From NCBI GenBank assembly GCA_947489685.1, contig CANLEM010000001.1, forward strand, positions 806,001-870,000: a stretch of 64,000 nt of DNA, in the 5' to 3' direction. This DNA comes from an uncultured Aquimarina sp. (GTDB taxonomy: Bacteria; Bacteroidota; Bacteroidia; Flavobacteriales; Flavobacteriaceae). Below the pieces are notes generated by a model, which worked only from the letters and a program-made list of their open reading frames with translations, made no database searches and was not told the DNA's origin. The translations under genes and the position numbers were made by a program. Numbering within the stretch: position 1 is the first letter of the stretch; each line of letters opens with the position of its first letter. This document shows positions 16,265 through 24,426 of this stretch, one piece after another.

Positions 16265-17002
16265 TTAACTGAGCTGCTCACTAGTTTTTCCAAATCTTCT
16301 TTCTCTTTTTTGATAATTGTAAATGGCTTCAAATAAATCTGATTTTTTAAAATCAGGCCATAAAACTTCTGTAAAATATAATTCTGCGTACGCAATCTGC
16401 CATAATAGGAAATTACTGATACGTTGCTCCCCGCTGGTACGTATCAATAAATCAACATCAGGTAGATTTTTTGTATACAAATGCTCATTAATGACTGTTT
16501 CATTTATAAGATGTGGCGAAATTACACCATTTTTAACTTTAATACTTATTTCTTCGATAGTTTTTATCAGTTCTTCACGACTTCCATAACTTAACGCTAA
16601 AGTTAGCGTCATGCGATCATTAGATTTAGTCTTTTCAATCACTTCCAAAAGCTCTACTTGGGCTTTTTTTGGTAATGATTCTAGATTTCCAATCGCATTA
16701 AGTTTGATGTTGTTTTTTTGAAGAGTTTTTATTTCTTTTTTAAGAGAGCTTACCAAAAGTTTCATTAGGGTTTCTACTTCCAGTTTTGGTCTGTTCCAGT
16801 TTTCTGTAGAAAAAGCATATAAGGTAAGATACTTTACTCCAATTTCGGCACTGCTTTCTACTGCTTCTCGTACAGCCTTGGTACCATTTTCATGGCCGAC
16901 TGCTCTAAAAAAGCCTTTCTTTTTAGCCCACCTACCATTGCCATCCATAATGATGGCTACGTGCTCAGGGATATTAGAGTTTAATTGTTCTTTATTAATC
17001 AT
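16265..17002 (-). CDS. uppS: Isoprenyl transferase (undecaprenyl diphosphate synthase)
   Basis: This enzyme makes the C55 lipid carrier for peptidoglycan and surface glycans by cis-condensation of isopentenyl diphosphate. Motifs: HVAIIMDGNGRWAKK at the N-terminus with the catalytic Asp, YLTLYAFSTENWNRP near 75, and the C-terminal LLIRTSGEQRISNFLLWQIAYAE. The longest frame starts with TTG at 17017, overlapping porG; the ATG at 17002 (MINKEQL) lies 2 bases after the porG stop and is chosen (245 residues). The order porG-uppS-bamA-ompH-ompH is conserved in Bacteroidetes, including Porphyromonas. Confidence 0.95.
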   Translation of the reverse strand: MINKEQLNSNIPEHVAIIMDGNGRWAKKKGFFRAVGHENGTKAVREAVESSAEIGVKYLTLYAFSTENWNRPKLEVETLMKLLVSSLKKEIKTLQKNNIKLNAIGNLESLPKKAQVELLEVIEKTKSNDRMTLTLALSYGSREELIKTIEEISIKVKNGVISPHLINETVINEHLYTKNLPDVDLLIRTSGEQRISNFLLWQIAYAELYFTEVLWPDFKKSDLFEAIYNYQKRERRFGKTSEQLS

Positions 17003-17004
17003 TA

Positions 17005-17682
17005 TTAGAATGCACAATCACAAGGTATTCTACCCCAGGTATATGATAATGTAATACCTGTAAAAATATACCAGTCATTGTTATTTAAATTACCAAATCC
17101 TGTACCAAATCTGTCGTCAGGATCACTACCGTCCAAATTATCGGTAAAGGTGTAACGAGCACCAATTTCGGCTCCTATTACAAAATCTCTACCAAGAGTT
17201 TTCTTTATTCCTAATACCATAGGGATAGCAAAACTCCACCTATCACTATACGCTTCAATTTGGTTGTTCGAATCTACAGCTTGAGCACCATAATTAAATG
17301 TTGTGATTCCGCTATAAATATATGGAGTAAATTGGGGTTTACCATCATATAGGTACCATTCCCAGAAATTAAACTCCATTCCCAATGATATTTCTTTTAC
17401 AGAATTAGAAAAGCTGAATCCTCTTACTTTCCTTCTTTCATCTCCTTTTGAGTCATCCGCATCTAATGCTGCGTATAAAAATGATGCTCTAAACGCATGG
17501 CGCTTACTTCTATTCCATTTTCCTATCGCACCAAAAGCAACATCATTGGGTGCAATATAGTAAGTAGATCCAACATCACCTACAAAATTAGCTCCTCCTG
17601 CGATTAATCCTACTTCATAGGTTTGTGACGCCATTGATTGTACAAAAAACACGATAATTATAAACGATGCTAAGTATCTCAT
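17005..17682 (-). CDS. porG: DUF6089 outer-membrane barrel, PorG-type T9SS component
   Basis: The product has 225 residues with a signal peptide (to MASQT near 20), a short beta-barrel rich in aromatic-ended strands, and the N-terminal block YEVGLIAGGANFVGDVGSTYY typical of DUF6089. In Porphyromonas gingivalis the gene in this position, just before uppS and bamA, encodes PorG of the type IX secretion system; the same neighbourhood here supports the call. It starts the transcription unit: a good promoter lies at 17700-17728. A related barrel with another role cannot be excluded from sequence alone. Confidence 0.75.
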   Translation of the reverse strand: MRYLASFIIIVFFVQSMASQTYEVGLIAGGANFVGDVGSTYYIAPNDVAFGAIGKWNRSKRHAFRASFLYAALDADDSKGDERRKVRGFSFSNSVKEISLGMEFNFWEWYLYDGKPQFTPYIYSGITTFNYGAQAVDSNNQIEAYSDRWSFAIPMVLGIKKTLGRDFVIGAEIGARYTFTDNLDGSDPDDRFGTGFGNLNNNDWYIFTGITLSYTWGRIPCDCAF

Positions 17683-17699
17683 AGATTTTCAAAAGTTTG

Positions 17700-17728
17700 C
17701 AAATATAACAATTAACTTTAGTACACAA
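17700..17728 (-). promoter_or_regulatory. Promoter of the porG-uppS-bamA-ompH unit
   Basis: On the minus strand: -33 TTG (17726-17728), 18-nt spacer, -7 TATATTTG (17700-17707), matching the Bacteroidetes primary sigma consensus. The expected transcript start is near 17693, giving a leader of about 11 bases before the ATG at 17682. Confidence 0.7.
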
Positions 17729-17782
17729 GAATTTGAGTAAAATAGTATGAATTAAAAAACACTTTTTAGTAGATTTTATTGT

Positions 17783-18667
17783 TTAATTGCGTTTATCTTC
17801 TCCCCAAAGCATCTTTTTACGTAATGTTTGTAGGAAACTCTCGTCCTGCAAAATAACCATATTTATCTTGAAAGGAGCCTTTTTAATAATTACTGTAGTC
17901 TCATTGGGTAATGTATGGATTCTCGAATCCAAAGAAACCAGATATGTGTCTTCTCGTCCAGACACTTGTAACTTTATTTCCTGATTATCGGGTATTACCA
18001 GTGGTCTTGCATTAAGGTTGTGTGGTGCAATAGGTGTAAGCATCATACTTTCGGCATCTGGCATCATTACAGGCCCACCGCAACTTAAAGAATAACCTGT
18101 GGACCCTGTTGGGGTCGAGACAATTAGGCCGTCTGCCCAATACGAGGTTAAAAATTCATTATTAAGGCTGGTATGTACGGTAATCATAGAGGTAGTATTT
18201 CTTCTGCTAACTGCGATCTCATTCATAGCAAAATTTAATACGCCAAATTCTTCGGTTGCAGGTAAAGTTTCTACAGTTACCAAACTTCTTGAAGAGATAT
18301 AGAACTTTTTGTTAAGGATTAAAGAAATACTCTCTTTTATTTCTTCTTTTTGAATGGTTGCCAAAAAACCAAGTCTTCCGGTATTTATTCCGGCAATTGG
18401 AATACCCAAATCTCTAACATAGGTTATAGTCTTTAAAATAGTACCATCGCCACCAATACTAAAAAAGAGATCGTATGAAGTATCTAGTTCTTCAAATGTG
18501 CTGAAATGAGAATATGATTTATCGATTTCATCATGAAGATTTATGAGTTCAAGAAAATTCTTTTCAATAACTACCTCTACACCATTTTCGTCAAGAGTTT
18601 CTAATAGTTGTTGGATATATATTCCAGAATTCTTGTGATAGAACTGTCCATAAATACCGATTTTCAT
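17783..18667 (-). CDS. nadK: NAD kinase
   Basis: Phosphorylates NAD to NADP in the cytoplasm. The product has 294 residues, family length. The glycine-rich GGDGTILK motif lies near 69 with the catalytic Asp, followed by GINTGRLGFLA, the NE/D motif in NFAMNEIAVS near 146, and the conserved block YWADGLIVSTPTGSTGYSLSCGGP near 177. The gene lies between the CBS-domain gene and porG on the same strand, a conserved Bacteroidetes arrangement. Confidence 0.95.
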   Translation of the reverse strand: MKIGIYGQFYHKNSGIYIQQLLETLDENGVEVVIEKNFLELINLHDEIDKSYSHFSTFEELDTSYDLFFSIGGDGTILKTITYVRDLGIPIAGINTGRLGFLATIQKEEIKESISLILNKKFYISSRSLVTVETLPATEEFGVLNFAMNEIAVSRRNTTSMITVHTSLNNEFLTSYWADGLIVSTPTGSTGYSLSCGGPVMMPDAESMMLTPIAPHNLNARPLVIPDNQEIKLQVSGREDTYLVSLDSRIHTLPNETTVIIKKAPFKINMVILQDESFLQTLRKKMLWGEDKRN

Positions 18668-18704
18668 TAGGATGTGATTTGTGTTAGTTGGTTAGGTAAA
18701 AATG

Positions 18705-19361
18705 TCAAATATTCAAATATTTTTCAAGATACTGGGATCTTTCTTTTAGATTCGTTAAAAACGAATCTTCGTAATGTTTAGAAACAATGTTATAACTATA
18801 TCTTCTAAACGTTTGTACTATATTATTAATGTCGCTATCATTAATTTTGATGGTGATTTGCGCAACATCATTTTCCATATTAGAAATAAATAGGCCTAGA
18901 ACTTTGGCATTATTAGATTCTATAATTTGCGAAATTTCACTAAACGAATAATCCAATATTCCTTTTTCTACAATTAAAATATTTCCTGGTTCACTAAGAA
19001 AAGGAGTTTCATTAAAAAGATTCATAATGTCTCCTAATTCAAAAAAACCTAAATACCTATTATTGTCATCAAGAACAGGCATTATATTAGAATTATTTTG
19101 CGCAAATGCTTCCAAAATATCAAGCCAATTATGATCTTTTCTAACATAAAAACCTTCTAGCGCATATTGATATGCACTTAGAGTTTTGTCTGTTTCAAAA
19201 CATCTAATATCTGCTTCAGAAATACACCCCATATATGTTTTGTCTTTAATAACAGGGAAATGAGTATATGTGAGTTCATTAAATAATAGCTGTGCATCCG
19301 TAACGTTTACAGCGATATCTAATGGTGCTATTTCATTAACTACGTACAAATTTGTCTTCAT
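18705..19361 (-). CDS. CBS-domain protein with ACT-like C-terminus
   Basis: The open frame begins at 19412, but the ATG at 19361 (MKTNLYVVNEIAPLD) matches the natural domain start and is chosen (218 residues). Two CBS motifs cover about 1-125 (YTHFPVIKDKTYMGCISEAD and NIMPVLDDNNRYLGFFELGD), so it probably binds adenosine nucleotides. Residues about 135-205 (VLGLFISNMENDVAQITIKI) look like an ACT-like regulatory fold. The gene is divergent from pdxJ and precedes nadK by 37 bases, a placement conserved in Flavobacteriia. Its target is unknown. Confidence 0.85.
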   Translation of the reverse strand: MKTNLYVVNEIAPLDIAVNVTDAQLLFNELTYTHFPVIKDKTYMGCISEADIRCFETDKTLSAYQYALEGFYVRKDHNWLDILEAFAQNNSNIMPVLDDNNRYLGFFELGDIMNLFNETPFLSEPGNILIVEKGILDYSFSEISQIIESNNAKVLGLFISNMENDVAQITIKINDSDINNIVQTFRRYSYNIVSKHYEDSFLTNLKERSQYLEKYLNI

Positions 19362-19428
19362 AATTTTTTGGGGTGCTATATTATGCAAAATAATCAAAAA
19401 ATATACAAACAAGGCGTTCCCAAGTTCG

Positions 19429-19436
19429 TATTTTTG
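19429..19436 (+). promoter_or_regulatory. -7 element of the pdxJ promoter
   Basis: TATTTTTG fits TAnnTTTG and lies 28 bases before the pdxJ start. No clear TTG is found at the ideal distance upstream, so only the -7 part is claimed. Confidence 0.5.
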
Positions 19437-19463
19437 CTTTTTTAGATAAAGACATCAAAAATC

Positions 19464-20177
19464 ATGACAAAGTTAAGTGTTAACGTTAATAAAATAGCAA
19501 CTCTACGTAATTCGAGAGGAGGAAATACTCCAGATTTACTCAAAGTAGCATCAGATATTCAGGATTTTGGAGGGCAGGGTATTACCATACATCCAAGGCC
19601 CGATGAGCGCCATATAAGATATCAGGATGCGTATGATTTAAAACCTATTGTGCATACAGAATATAATATTGAGGGTAACCCAATTCCTAAGTTTGTGGAT
19701 TTGGTGTTGTCCATTAAACCAACACAGGTGACTCTGGTGCCTGATGCTGTGGATGCTATAACAAGTAATGCAGGTTGGAATACCAGAAAACACAAAGATT
19801 TTTTAAAAGAAGTAATTGCAGAGTTTAAAAACAATGAAATTAGAACTTCAATTTTTGTCGATCCGGTAGAAGATATGATTGAAGGAGCAGCAGAGACAGG
19901 AGCAGACCGTATCGAGTTGTATACCGAAGAGTTTGCTTCAGAATATATAAAAGGAAACAAAACTGCAGTGCAACCTTATGCTACATGTGCCCAGGTGGCT
20001 ATAAATAATGACTTAGGAGTTAATGCCGGTCATGATTTATCATTGGATAACATTAAATTTTTCAAAGAAAATATCCCTGGTTTATTAGAGGTTTCTATTG
20101 GCCATGCGCTAATAAGTGAATCTATTTATCTGGGATTAGAAAATGTGATCAACATGTATATACATCGTCTTAAATAG
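19464..20177 (+). CDS. pdxJ: Pyridoxine 5'-phosphate synthase
   Basis: Condenses 1-deoxyxylulose 5-phosphate with 3-amino-2-oxopropyl phosphate in vitamin B6 synthesis. The product has 237 residues, full length. Recognisable blocks are LSVNVNKIATLRNSRGG at the start, GITIHPRPDERHIRY near 37 (active-site His and Arg), EFASEYIKGN near 153 and GHDLSLDNIKFF near 192 (His), ending EVSIGHALISES. It starts a plus-strand pair with the alpha/beta hydrolase gene 8 bases downstream. Confidence 0.96.
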   Translation: MTKLSVNVNKIATLRNSRGGNTPDLLKVASDIQDFGGQGITIHPRPDERHIRYQDAYDLKPIVHTEYNIEGNPIPKFVDLVLSIKPTQVTLVPDAVDAITSNAGWNTRKHKDFLKEVIAEFKNNEIRTSIFVDPVEDMIEGAAETGADRIELYTEEFASEYIKGNKTAVQPYATCAQVAINNDLGVNAGHDLSLDNIKFFKENIPGLLEVSIGHALISESIYLGLENVINMYIHRLK

Positions 20178-20185
20178 TTTGTGAT

Positions 20186-20953
20186 ATGCAATTACATGGA
20201 AATGTCATAGGAGAAGGTCGTCCGTTTATTATACTTCACGGTTTTTTGGGAATGGGAGATAACTGGAAAACGTTAGGGAAGAAAATTTCGGAACAAGGTT
20301 TTCAGGTTCATTTATTAGACCAACGAAATCACGGAAGAAGCCCACATAGTGATGAGTTTAGTTACGAGATTATGGTATCAGATTTGAATGCTTATTGCAA
20401 GACTAATGATTTAAGAGATTGTTACCTATTGGGGCACTCTATGGGAGGCAAAACGGCGATGCTTTTTGCGGCACTACATCCCGATTTGATTCATCATTTA
20501 ATCATAGCAGATATTGGGCCTAAGTATTACCCGTTGCACCATCAGGATATTTTGGATGGCTTAAGTGCTTTGGATTTTGAACATATAAAATCAAGAGGTA
20601 ATGCAGATAAAGAATTAAGTCATTATGTTCCTGATGTTGGAGTAAGGATGTTTCTTTTAAAGAATTTATATTGGAAAGAAAAAGGAGTGTTAGGTTTAAG
20701 GATGAACCTAGAGGCGTTAATCAAAAACGCTAATGAAATAGGGGTAGAACTCCCTGGTGAATATAGTTTTGATGGGCCAACATTATTTCTTAAAGGAGAA
20801 AAATCTAACTATATACTTAAAGAAGATGAAACACGAATACAGAGGCAATTTCCTAATGTATTGATAAAAGAAATTTCGGCTGCCGGGCATTGGTTACATG
20901 CCGAAAATCCTGTAGATTTTTTGACAGAGGTATTAGAATTTGTCAATAAATAA
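20186..20953 (+). CDS. Alpha/beta fold hydrolase, YbfF-type esterase
   Basis: The product has 255 residues, cytoplasmic. HGFLGMGDNWKTL near 18 carries the oxyanion-hole region, LLGHSMGGKTAM near 90 the nucleophile Ser, and AGHWLHAENP near 236 the catalytic His. This set is characteristic of the YbfF/ABHD11-like acyl esterases. The gene follows pdxJ with 8 bases between, and this pairing is common in Flavobacteriia. The physiological substrate is unknown (short acyl esters or acyl-CoA). Confidence 0.88.
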   Translation: MQLHGNVIGEGRPFIILHGFLGMGDNWKTLGKKISEQGFQVHLLDQRNHGRSPHSDEFSYEIMVSDLNAYCKTNDLRDCYLLGHSMGGKTAMLFAALHPDLIHHLIIADIGPKYYPLHHQDILDGLSALDFEHIKSRGNADKELSHYVPDVGVRMFLLKNLYWKEKGVLGLRMNLEALIKNANEIGVELPGEYSFDGPTLFLKGEKSNYILKEDETRIQRQFPNVLIKEISAAGHWLHAENPVDFLTEVLEFVNK

Positions 20954-20993
20954 ATAAAAAATACTATGTATGCATAATATTTTCGTGATTTCG

Positions 20994-21023
20994 TTGGATA
21001 ATTGGTATTTTCCATTAATTTTG
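20994..21023 (+). promoter_or_regulatory. Promoter of the FadL-type porin gene
   Basis: TTG (20994-20996), 19-nt spacer, TAATTTTG (21016-21023), a good Bacteroidetes consensus, 47 bases before the ATG at 21070. Confidence 0.65.
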
Positions 21024-21069
21024 GAAATTCAATTTTACGAATTCTAAAAAAAAACAATTCTAATTTATT

Positions 21070-22326
21070 ATGAAAAAACTTCTATTGTTAGTTCTATTCA
21101 TCTCGGTGGCTACAGTCACTTATGCTGGTGGATATAGAGTTAGTGTACAAGGGCAGAGGGCAATGGCTATGGGTCATACAGGGGTTGCTGTTGTGAATAG
21201 TGCAGAACTTGTATTCTTTAACCCAGCGGGTTTAGTATACCTAGAGAATAAACTAAATGTAAGTGTTGGTGCAAGTGGTATTTTTACAGATGTAATTTAT
21301 CAAAATGAAGACTTAGGAATATCGTCTGAAACAGATAGTTCTGTAGGAACTCCAATTAACTTGTATGCTTCTTACCAAGTAAATGAGTGGATGTCTGTTG
21401 GACTTGGGGTGTATACACCTTATGGTAGTGAAGTTACTTGGCCTACAGATTGGGCTGGGTCTCACTTGGTAAATAATATAGAGCTTGCAGCGATTTATAT
21501 TCAACCAGTTGTTTCGTTTAAGTTGTCTGATTACTTTAGTATTGGTGGTGGACCGATTTATGTAACAGGTTCGGTAAACTTTAATCGTAATTTAAATAGA
21601 ACATTAACAGATTTTGAAGGAAATCGCTCAAATGTAACTATAGATGATTCTGGTGTAAATAACTGGGGATGGAGTGTAGGAGCAATGTTTAACCCAACAG
21701 AGAATTTGCGTATAGGGTTTAATTATCGTAGCGAGATTATTCTTGAGGCTGAAGGTGGAGATGCTACTTTTACGAATATACCAAATTCGCCTGCGGTTCC
21801 TTTTGCTAATGAGTCTACAGCTTTTGACGCAGAATTACCATTACCTGCAGAGTTAACTGTAGGACTTTCTTATCAATATAATAAGTGGTTGTTTGCGTTT
21901 GATTTCAACAGGCAGTTCTGGGATGTATATGAGTCTTTGGATATAGACTTTGCTAATACACCTACGGGTCCTGATTCTGTAAACCCACGTAACTATAAGA
22001 ATTCTTCTGTATATAGATTTGGACTACAGTACGAAGCTACAGAGAAAATTACACTTAGAGCAGGATATTATAGAGATGAGTCACCGGTTCGAGAAGGTTT
22101 CTTTGCGCCAGAGACACCGCGAAATGATTCTGATGGATTTTCAGGAGGTTTAAGCTTTGCAATAACGCCAAAGTTAGCTATTGACGCTTCTTTCTTTTAT
22201 TTAAGATTCGAAGAAGTTAATGCTTCTTATGATTTTTATGAAGAAAATGGACAAGCGGTTCCGTTTGAAGGAACGTATAAATCAAGCGCATTTGCGCCAG
22301 GACTTGGTTTAACTTATAAAATGTAA
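21070..22326 (+). CDS. OmpP1/FadL/TodX family outer-membrane transporter
   Basis: The product has 418 residues with a signal peptide (to TYAGG near 20). The mature N-terminus YRVSVQGQRAMAMGHTGVAVVNSAELVFFNPAGL is the FadL hatch region with the NPA motif. The rest is a barrel with regular aromatic strands, ending in GLGLTYKM. Members carry long-chain fatty acids or other hydrophobic compounds across the outer membrane. The SGNH lipoprotein gene follows 7 bases later, so lipid uptake and hydrolysis are probably coupled (inference). Confidence 0.93.
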   Translation: MKKLLLLVLFISVATVTYAGGYRVSVQGQRAMAMGHTGVAVVNSAELVFFNPAGLVYLENKLNVSVGASGIFTDVIYQNEDLGISSETDSSVGTPINLYASYQVNEWMSVGLGVYTPYGSEVTWPTDWAGSHLVNNIELAAIYIQPVVSFKLSDYFSIGGGPIYVTGSVNFNRNLNRTLTDFEGNRSNVTIDDSGVNNWGWSVGAMFNPTENLRIGFNYRSEIILEAEGGDATFTNIPNSPAVPFANESTAFDAELPLPAELTVGLSYQYNKWLFAFDFNRQFWDVYESLDIDFANTPTGPDSVNPRNYKNSSVYRFGLQYEATEKITLRAGYYRDESPVREGFFAPETPRNDSDGFSGGLSFAITPKLAIDASFFYLRFEEVNASYDFYEENGQAVPFEGTYKSSAFAPGLGLTYKM

Positions 22327-22333
22327 TTTAGAG

Positions 22334-23905
22334 ATGATAAAGAAAAATATAAAATATCTAGCAGTTCTGGCACTTGGTTTAGTAGCATGTGAGCCAGAAT
22401 TTGATAACCCAATAGATGAGTCAGGTGTATTTACAAGCGGAGAGGCCGATTTTAGTAATTTCCTTGCTTTAGGTAATTCACTTACTGCTGGTTTCGCAGA
22501 TGGAGCTCTATATATTACAGGACAAGAAAATTCATTTCCTAATATATTATCAAAGCAATTTGCTTTGGCAGGTGGAGGAGAGTTTACACAACCATTAATG
22601 GTAGATAATGCAGGGGGTGCTTTACTTAATGGAACTCAGATTTTAGAAAATAGATTTGTATTAGCTTTTGATGCGCAGGGTAATCCTGGACCGGCAAGAT
22701 ATACAGGTGCCGCACCTACGACAGAAATTTCTACTAACCTTGGTAGTTCATTTAACAATTTGGGAGTGCCAGGAGCAAAAAGTTTTCATTTGGCTGCTCC
22801 AGGTTACGGTAACTTAGCAGGAGTAGCAACGGGTCAGGCAAATCCTTATTATGCTAGATTTGCTTCTTCTCCAACATCTACTGTAATTGGTGATGCTGTT
22901 GCACAAAATCCTACGTTTTTTAGCTTGTGGATAGGGAATAATGATATTTTGAGTTATGCAACTTCTGGAGGAGTAGGAGAAGATCATAATGAAACTGGAA
23001 ATATAGACCCTACTACATACGGAGGAAATGATATCACTAATAACAATGTATTTGCTTCGATTTACAACGATTTAATTGGAGCATTAACTGCTAATGGAGC
23101 TAAAGGTGTGGTATTAAACTTGCCGGATGTTACTTCGCTTCCATTTTTTACAACTGTTCCTAACAATGCTTTAGTATTGGATGCAGCAACAGCAGGTAGT
23201 TTAACTGGGTTTTTTCAAGCAGTTGCTGGTATCGTAACAGCTCAGATCGCAGGAACTGGAGTTCCTTTGGCGCAAGCGCAAGCTGTAGCTGCACAATATG
23301 CAATTACATTTAATGCTGGGCCAAATAGATTTTTAATCAAGACCGAAGTTACTGCAACTAACCCTCTTGGATTTAGACAAATGACAGAAGAAGAGTTGTT
23401 ATTGCTTACAATCGATAGTGCTGCTTTGGCGCAAGGATATGGATCTGTAGTGCTTACTCCTGAAGTTCTTCAGGTGTTAGGTATTCTTCAAGCTGGAGGG
23501 ATGCCAACTGCAGAGCAAGGAGCTTTAGTAATAGCCGCTATTAATGCGATTGATGATCAGGATGCTTTGGACTCTGCCGAGCTTACGGCTGTTTCTAATG
23601 CTAGAACATCATTTAATACTACTATCGCCGGACTTGCAACGGCTAATGGGTTGGCATTTTATGATGTAGCTAGTGATTTGGCTCAGGCGGCAAATGGTGG
23701 AATACCGTTTGATAGTGGAGTTATTACTTCTGATTTTGTTACCGGAGGAGGATTTTCTCTAGATGGGGTACACCCTACACCTAGAGCGCATGCATTGGTG
23801 ACAAATGGGATTATTGATGCTATCGAGGCTACATATGATGCAGATTTACCACGTGTTAATCCTGGAGACTTTGGGACTGTTACATTAAGTAATGATGTGA
23901 ATTAA
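22334..23905 (+). CDS. SGNH/GDSL-type lipoprotein esterase
   Basis: The product has 523 residues. The lipoprotein signal ends LALGLVACEPEFDNP (lipobox Cys near 19). Block I, with the nucleophile, is FLALGNSLTAGFADGAL near 45; block III is WIGNNDILSYA near 200; block V, with Asp and His, is SLDGVHPTPRAHAL near 476. A large Ala-rich helical insertion fills about 255-440. This architecture, next to a FadL-type porin, recurs in Flavobacteriia and suggests a cell-surface lipase or esterase supplying the transporter. The pair ends at a strong terminator. Confidence 0.88.
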   Translation: MIKKNIKYLAVLALGLVACEPEFDNPIDESGVFTSGEADFSNFLALGNSLTAGFADGALYITGQENSFPNILSKQFALAGGGEFTQPLMVDNAGGALLNGTQILENRFVLAFDAQGNPGPARYTGAAPTTEISTNLGSSFNNLGVPGAKSFHLAAPGYGNLAGVATGQANPYYARFASSPTSTVIGDAVAQNPTFFSLWIGNNDILSYATSGGVGEDHNETGNIDPTTYGGNDITNNNVFASIYNDLIGALTANGAKGVVLNLPDVTSLPFFTTVPNNALVLDAATAGSLTGFFQAVAGIVTAQIAGTGVPLAQAQAVAAQYAITFNAGPNRFLIKTEVTATNPLGFRQMTEEELLLLTIDSAALAQGYGSVVLTPEVLQVLGILQAGGMPTAEQGALVIAAINAIDDQDALDSAELTAVSNARTSFNTTIAGLATANGLAFYDVASDLAQAANGGIPFDSGVITSDFVTGGGFSLDGVHPTPRAHALVTNGIIDAIEATYDADLPRVNPGDFGTVTLSNDVN

Positions 23906-23931
23906 TACAGAACAATTTTTGTAAATATGAT

Positions 23932-23962
23932 AAAACCTGCTAATTAGTTAGCAGGTTTTTTT
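23932..23962 (+). terminator. Terminator of the porin-esterase unit
   Basis: Perfect 12-bp stem AAAACCTGCTAA (23932-23943) / TTAGCAGGTTTT (23948-23959), 4-nt loop, followed by Ts. Confidence 0.9.
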
Positions 23963-23993
23963 ATATTCATACCTTAATATTAAGGGATACAAC

Positions 23994-24341
23994 ATGAAAT
24001 TCTTTTTAAAACTTCTTTTAAGTGCGGTTGCCGTATTAGTATTGGCTGAAATTTTACCCGGCGCGCAAGTAGATAATTATGTGAGTGCTTTGATTGTGGC
24101 TGTGGTGTTAGCAATTCTAAATACGATTGTGAAACCGGTATTGATCTTTCTTACACTACCTGCTACAATAATTACATTAGGATTATTTTTGTTAGTAATA
24201 AACGCTGCGATCATCTTATTGGCAGATTATTTTATTCCTGGTTTTAATGTAAACGGATGGCTATGGGCACTGGTCTTTAGTGTTTTGCTGTCTATATTTC
24301 AATCTATACTACATTCAATTTTGAAAAAAGATAAAAGCTAA
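23994..24341 (+). CDS. Phage holin family 4-type small membrane protein (PF04020)
   Basis: The product has 115 residues with four hydrophobic helices and a positively charged C-terminus (LHSILKKDKS). The segments ILPGAQVDNYVSALIVAVVLAILNTIVKPV and NGWLWALVFSVLLSIFQSIL are typical of the PF04020 family, named after mycobacteriophage holins but mostly chromosomal housekeeping proteins of unknown function. There are no phage genes around; neighbours are an esterase and trigger factor. A holin role is therefore not claimed. Confidence 0.85.
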   Translation: MKFFLKLLLSAVAVLVLAEILPGAQVDNYVSALIVAVVLAILNTIVKPVLIFLTLPATIITLGLFLLVINAAIILLADYFIPGFNVNGWLWALVFSVLLSIFQSILHSILKKDKS

Positions 24342-24364
24342 CTGTTTTTCAGAGAGTTAAAAAT

Positions 24365-24394
24365 TTGTTGTGATGTAAAAAAGTATTACTTTTG
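24365..24394 (+). promoter_or_regulatory. Promoter of tig
   Basis: TTG (24365-24367, with a second TTG at 24368-24370), 19-nt spacer, -7 TACTTTTG (24387-24394), 32 bases before the tig start. It fits the Bacteroidetes consensus well. Confidence 0.7.
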
Positions 24395-24426
24395 CAACCC
24401 AATTTTTAGTAGTAAACGTAGAGATA

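Noticed and set aside
16261-16395. Longer BamA N-terminus reading into uppS
   Set aside because: It would overlap uppS by 131 bases and destroy the signal peptide placement; ATG 16260 is better.
23994-24341. Phage holin as part of a prophage
   Set aside because: The PF04020 protein stands among housekeeping genes (esterase, tig) with no lysin, structural or integrase genes.
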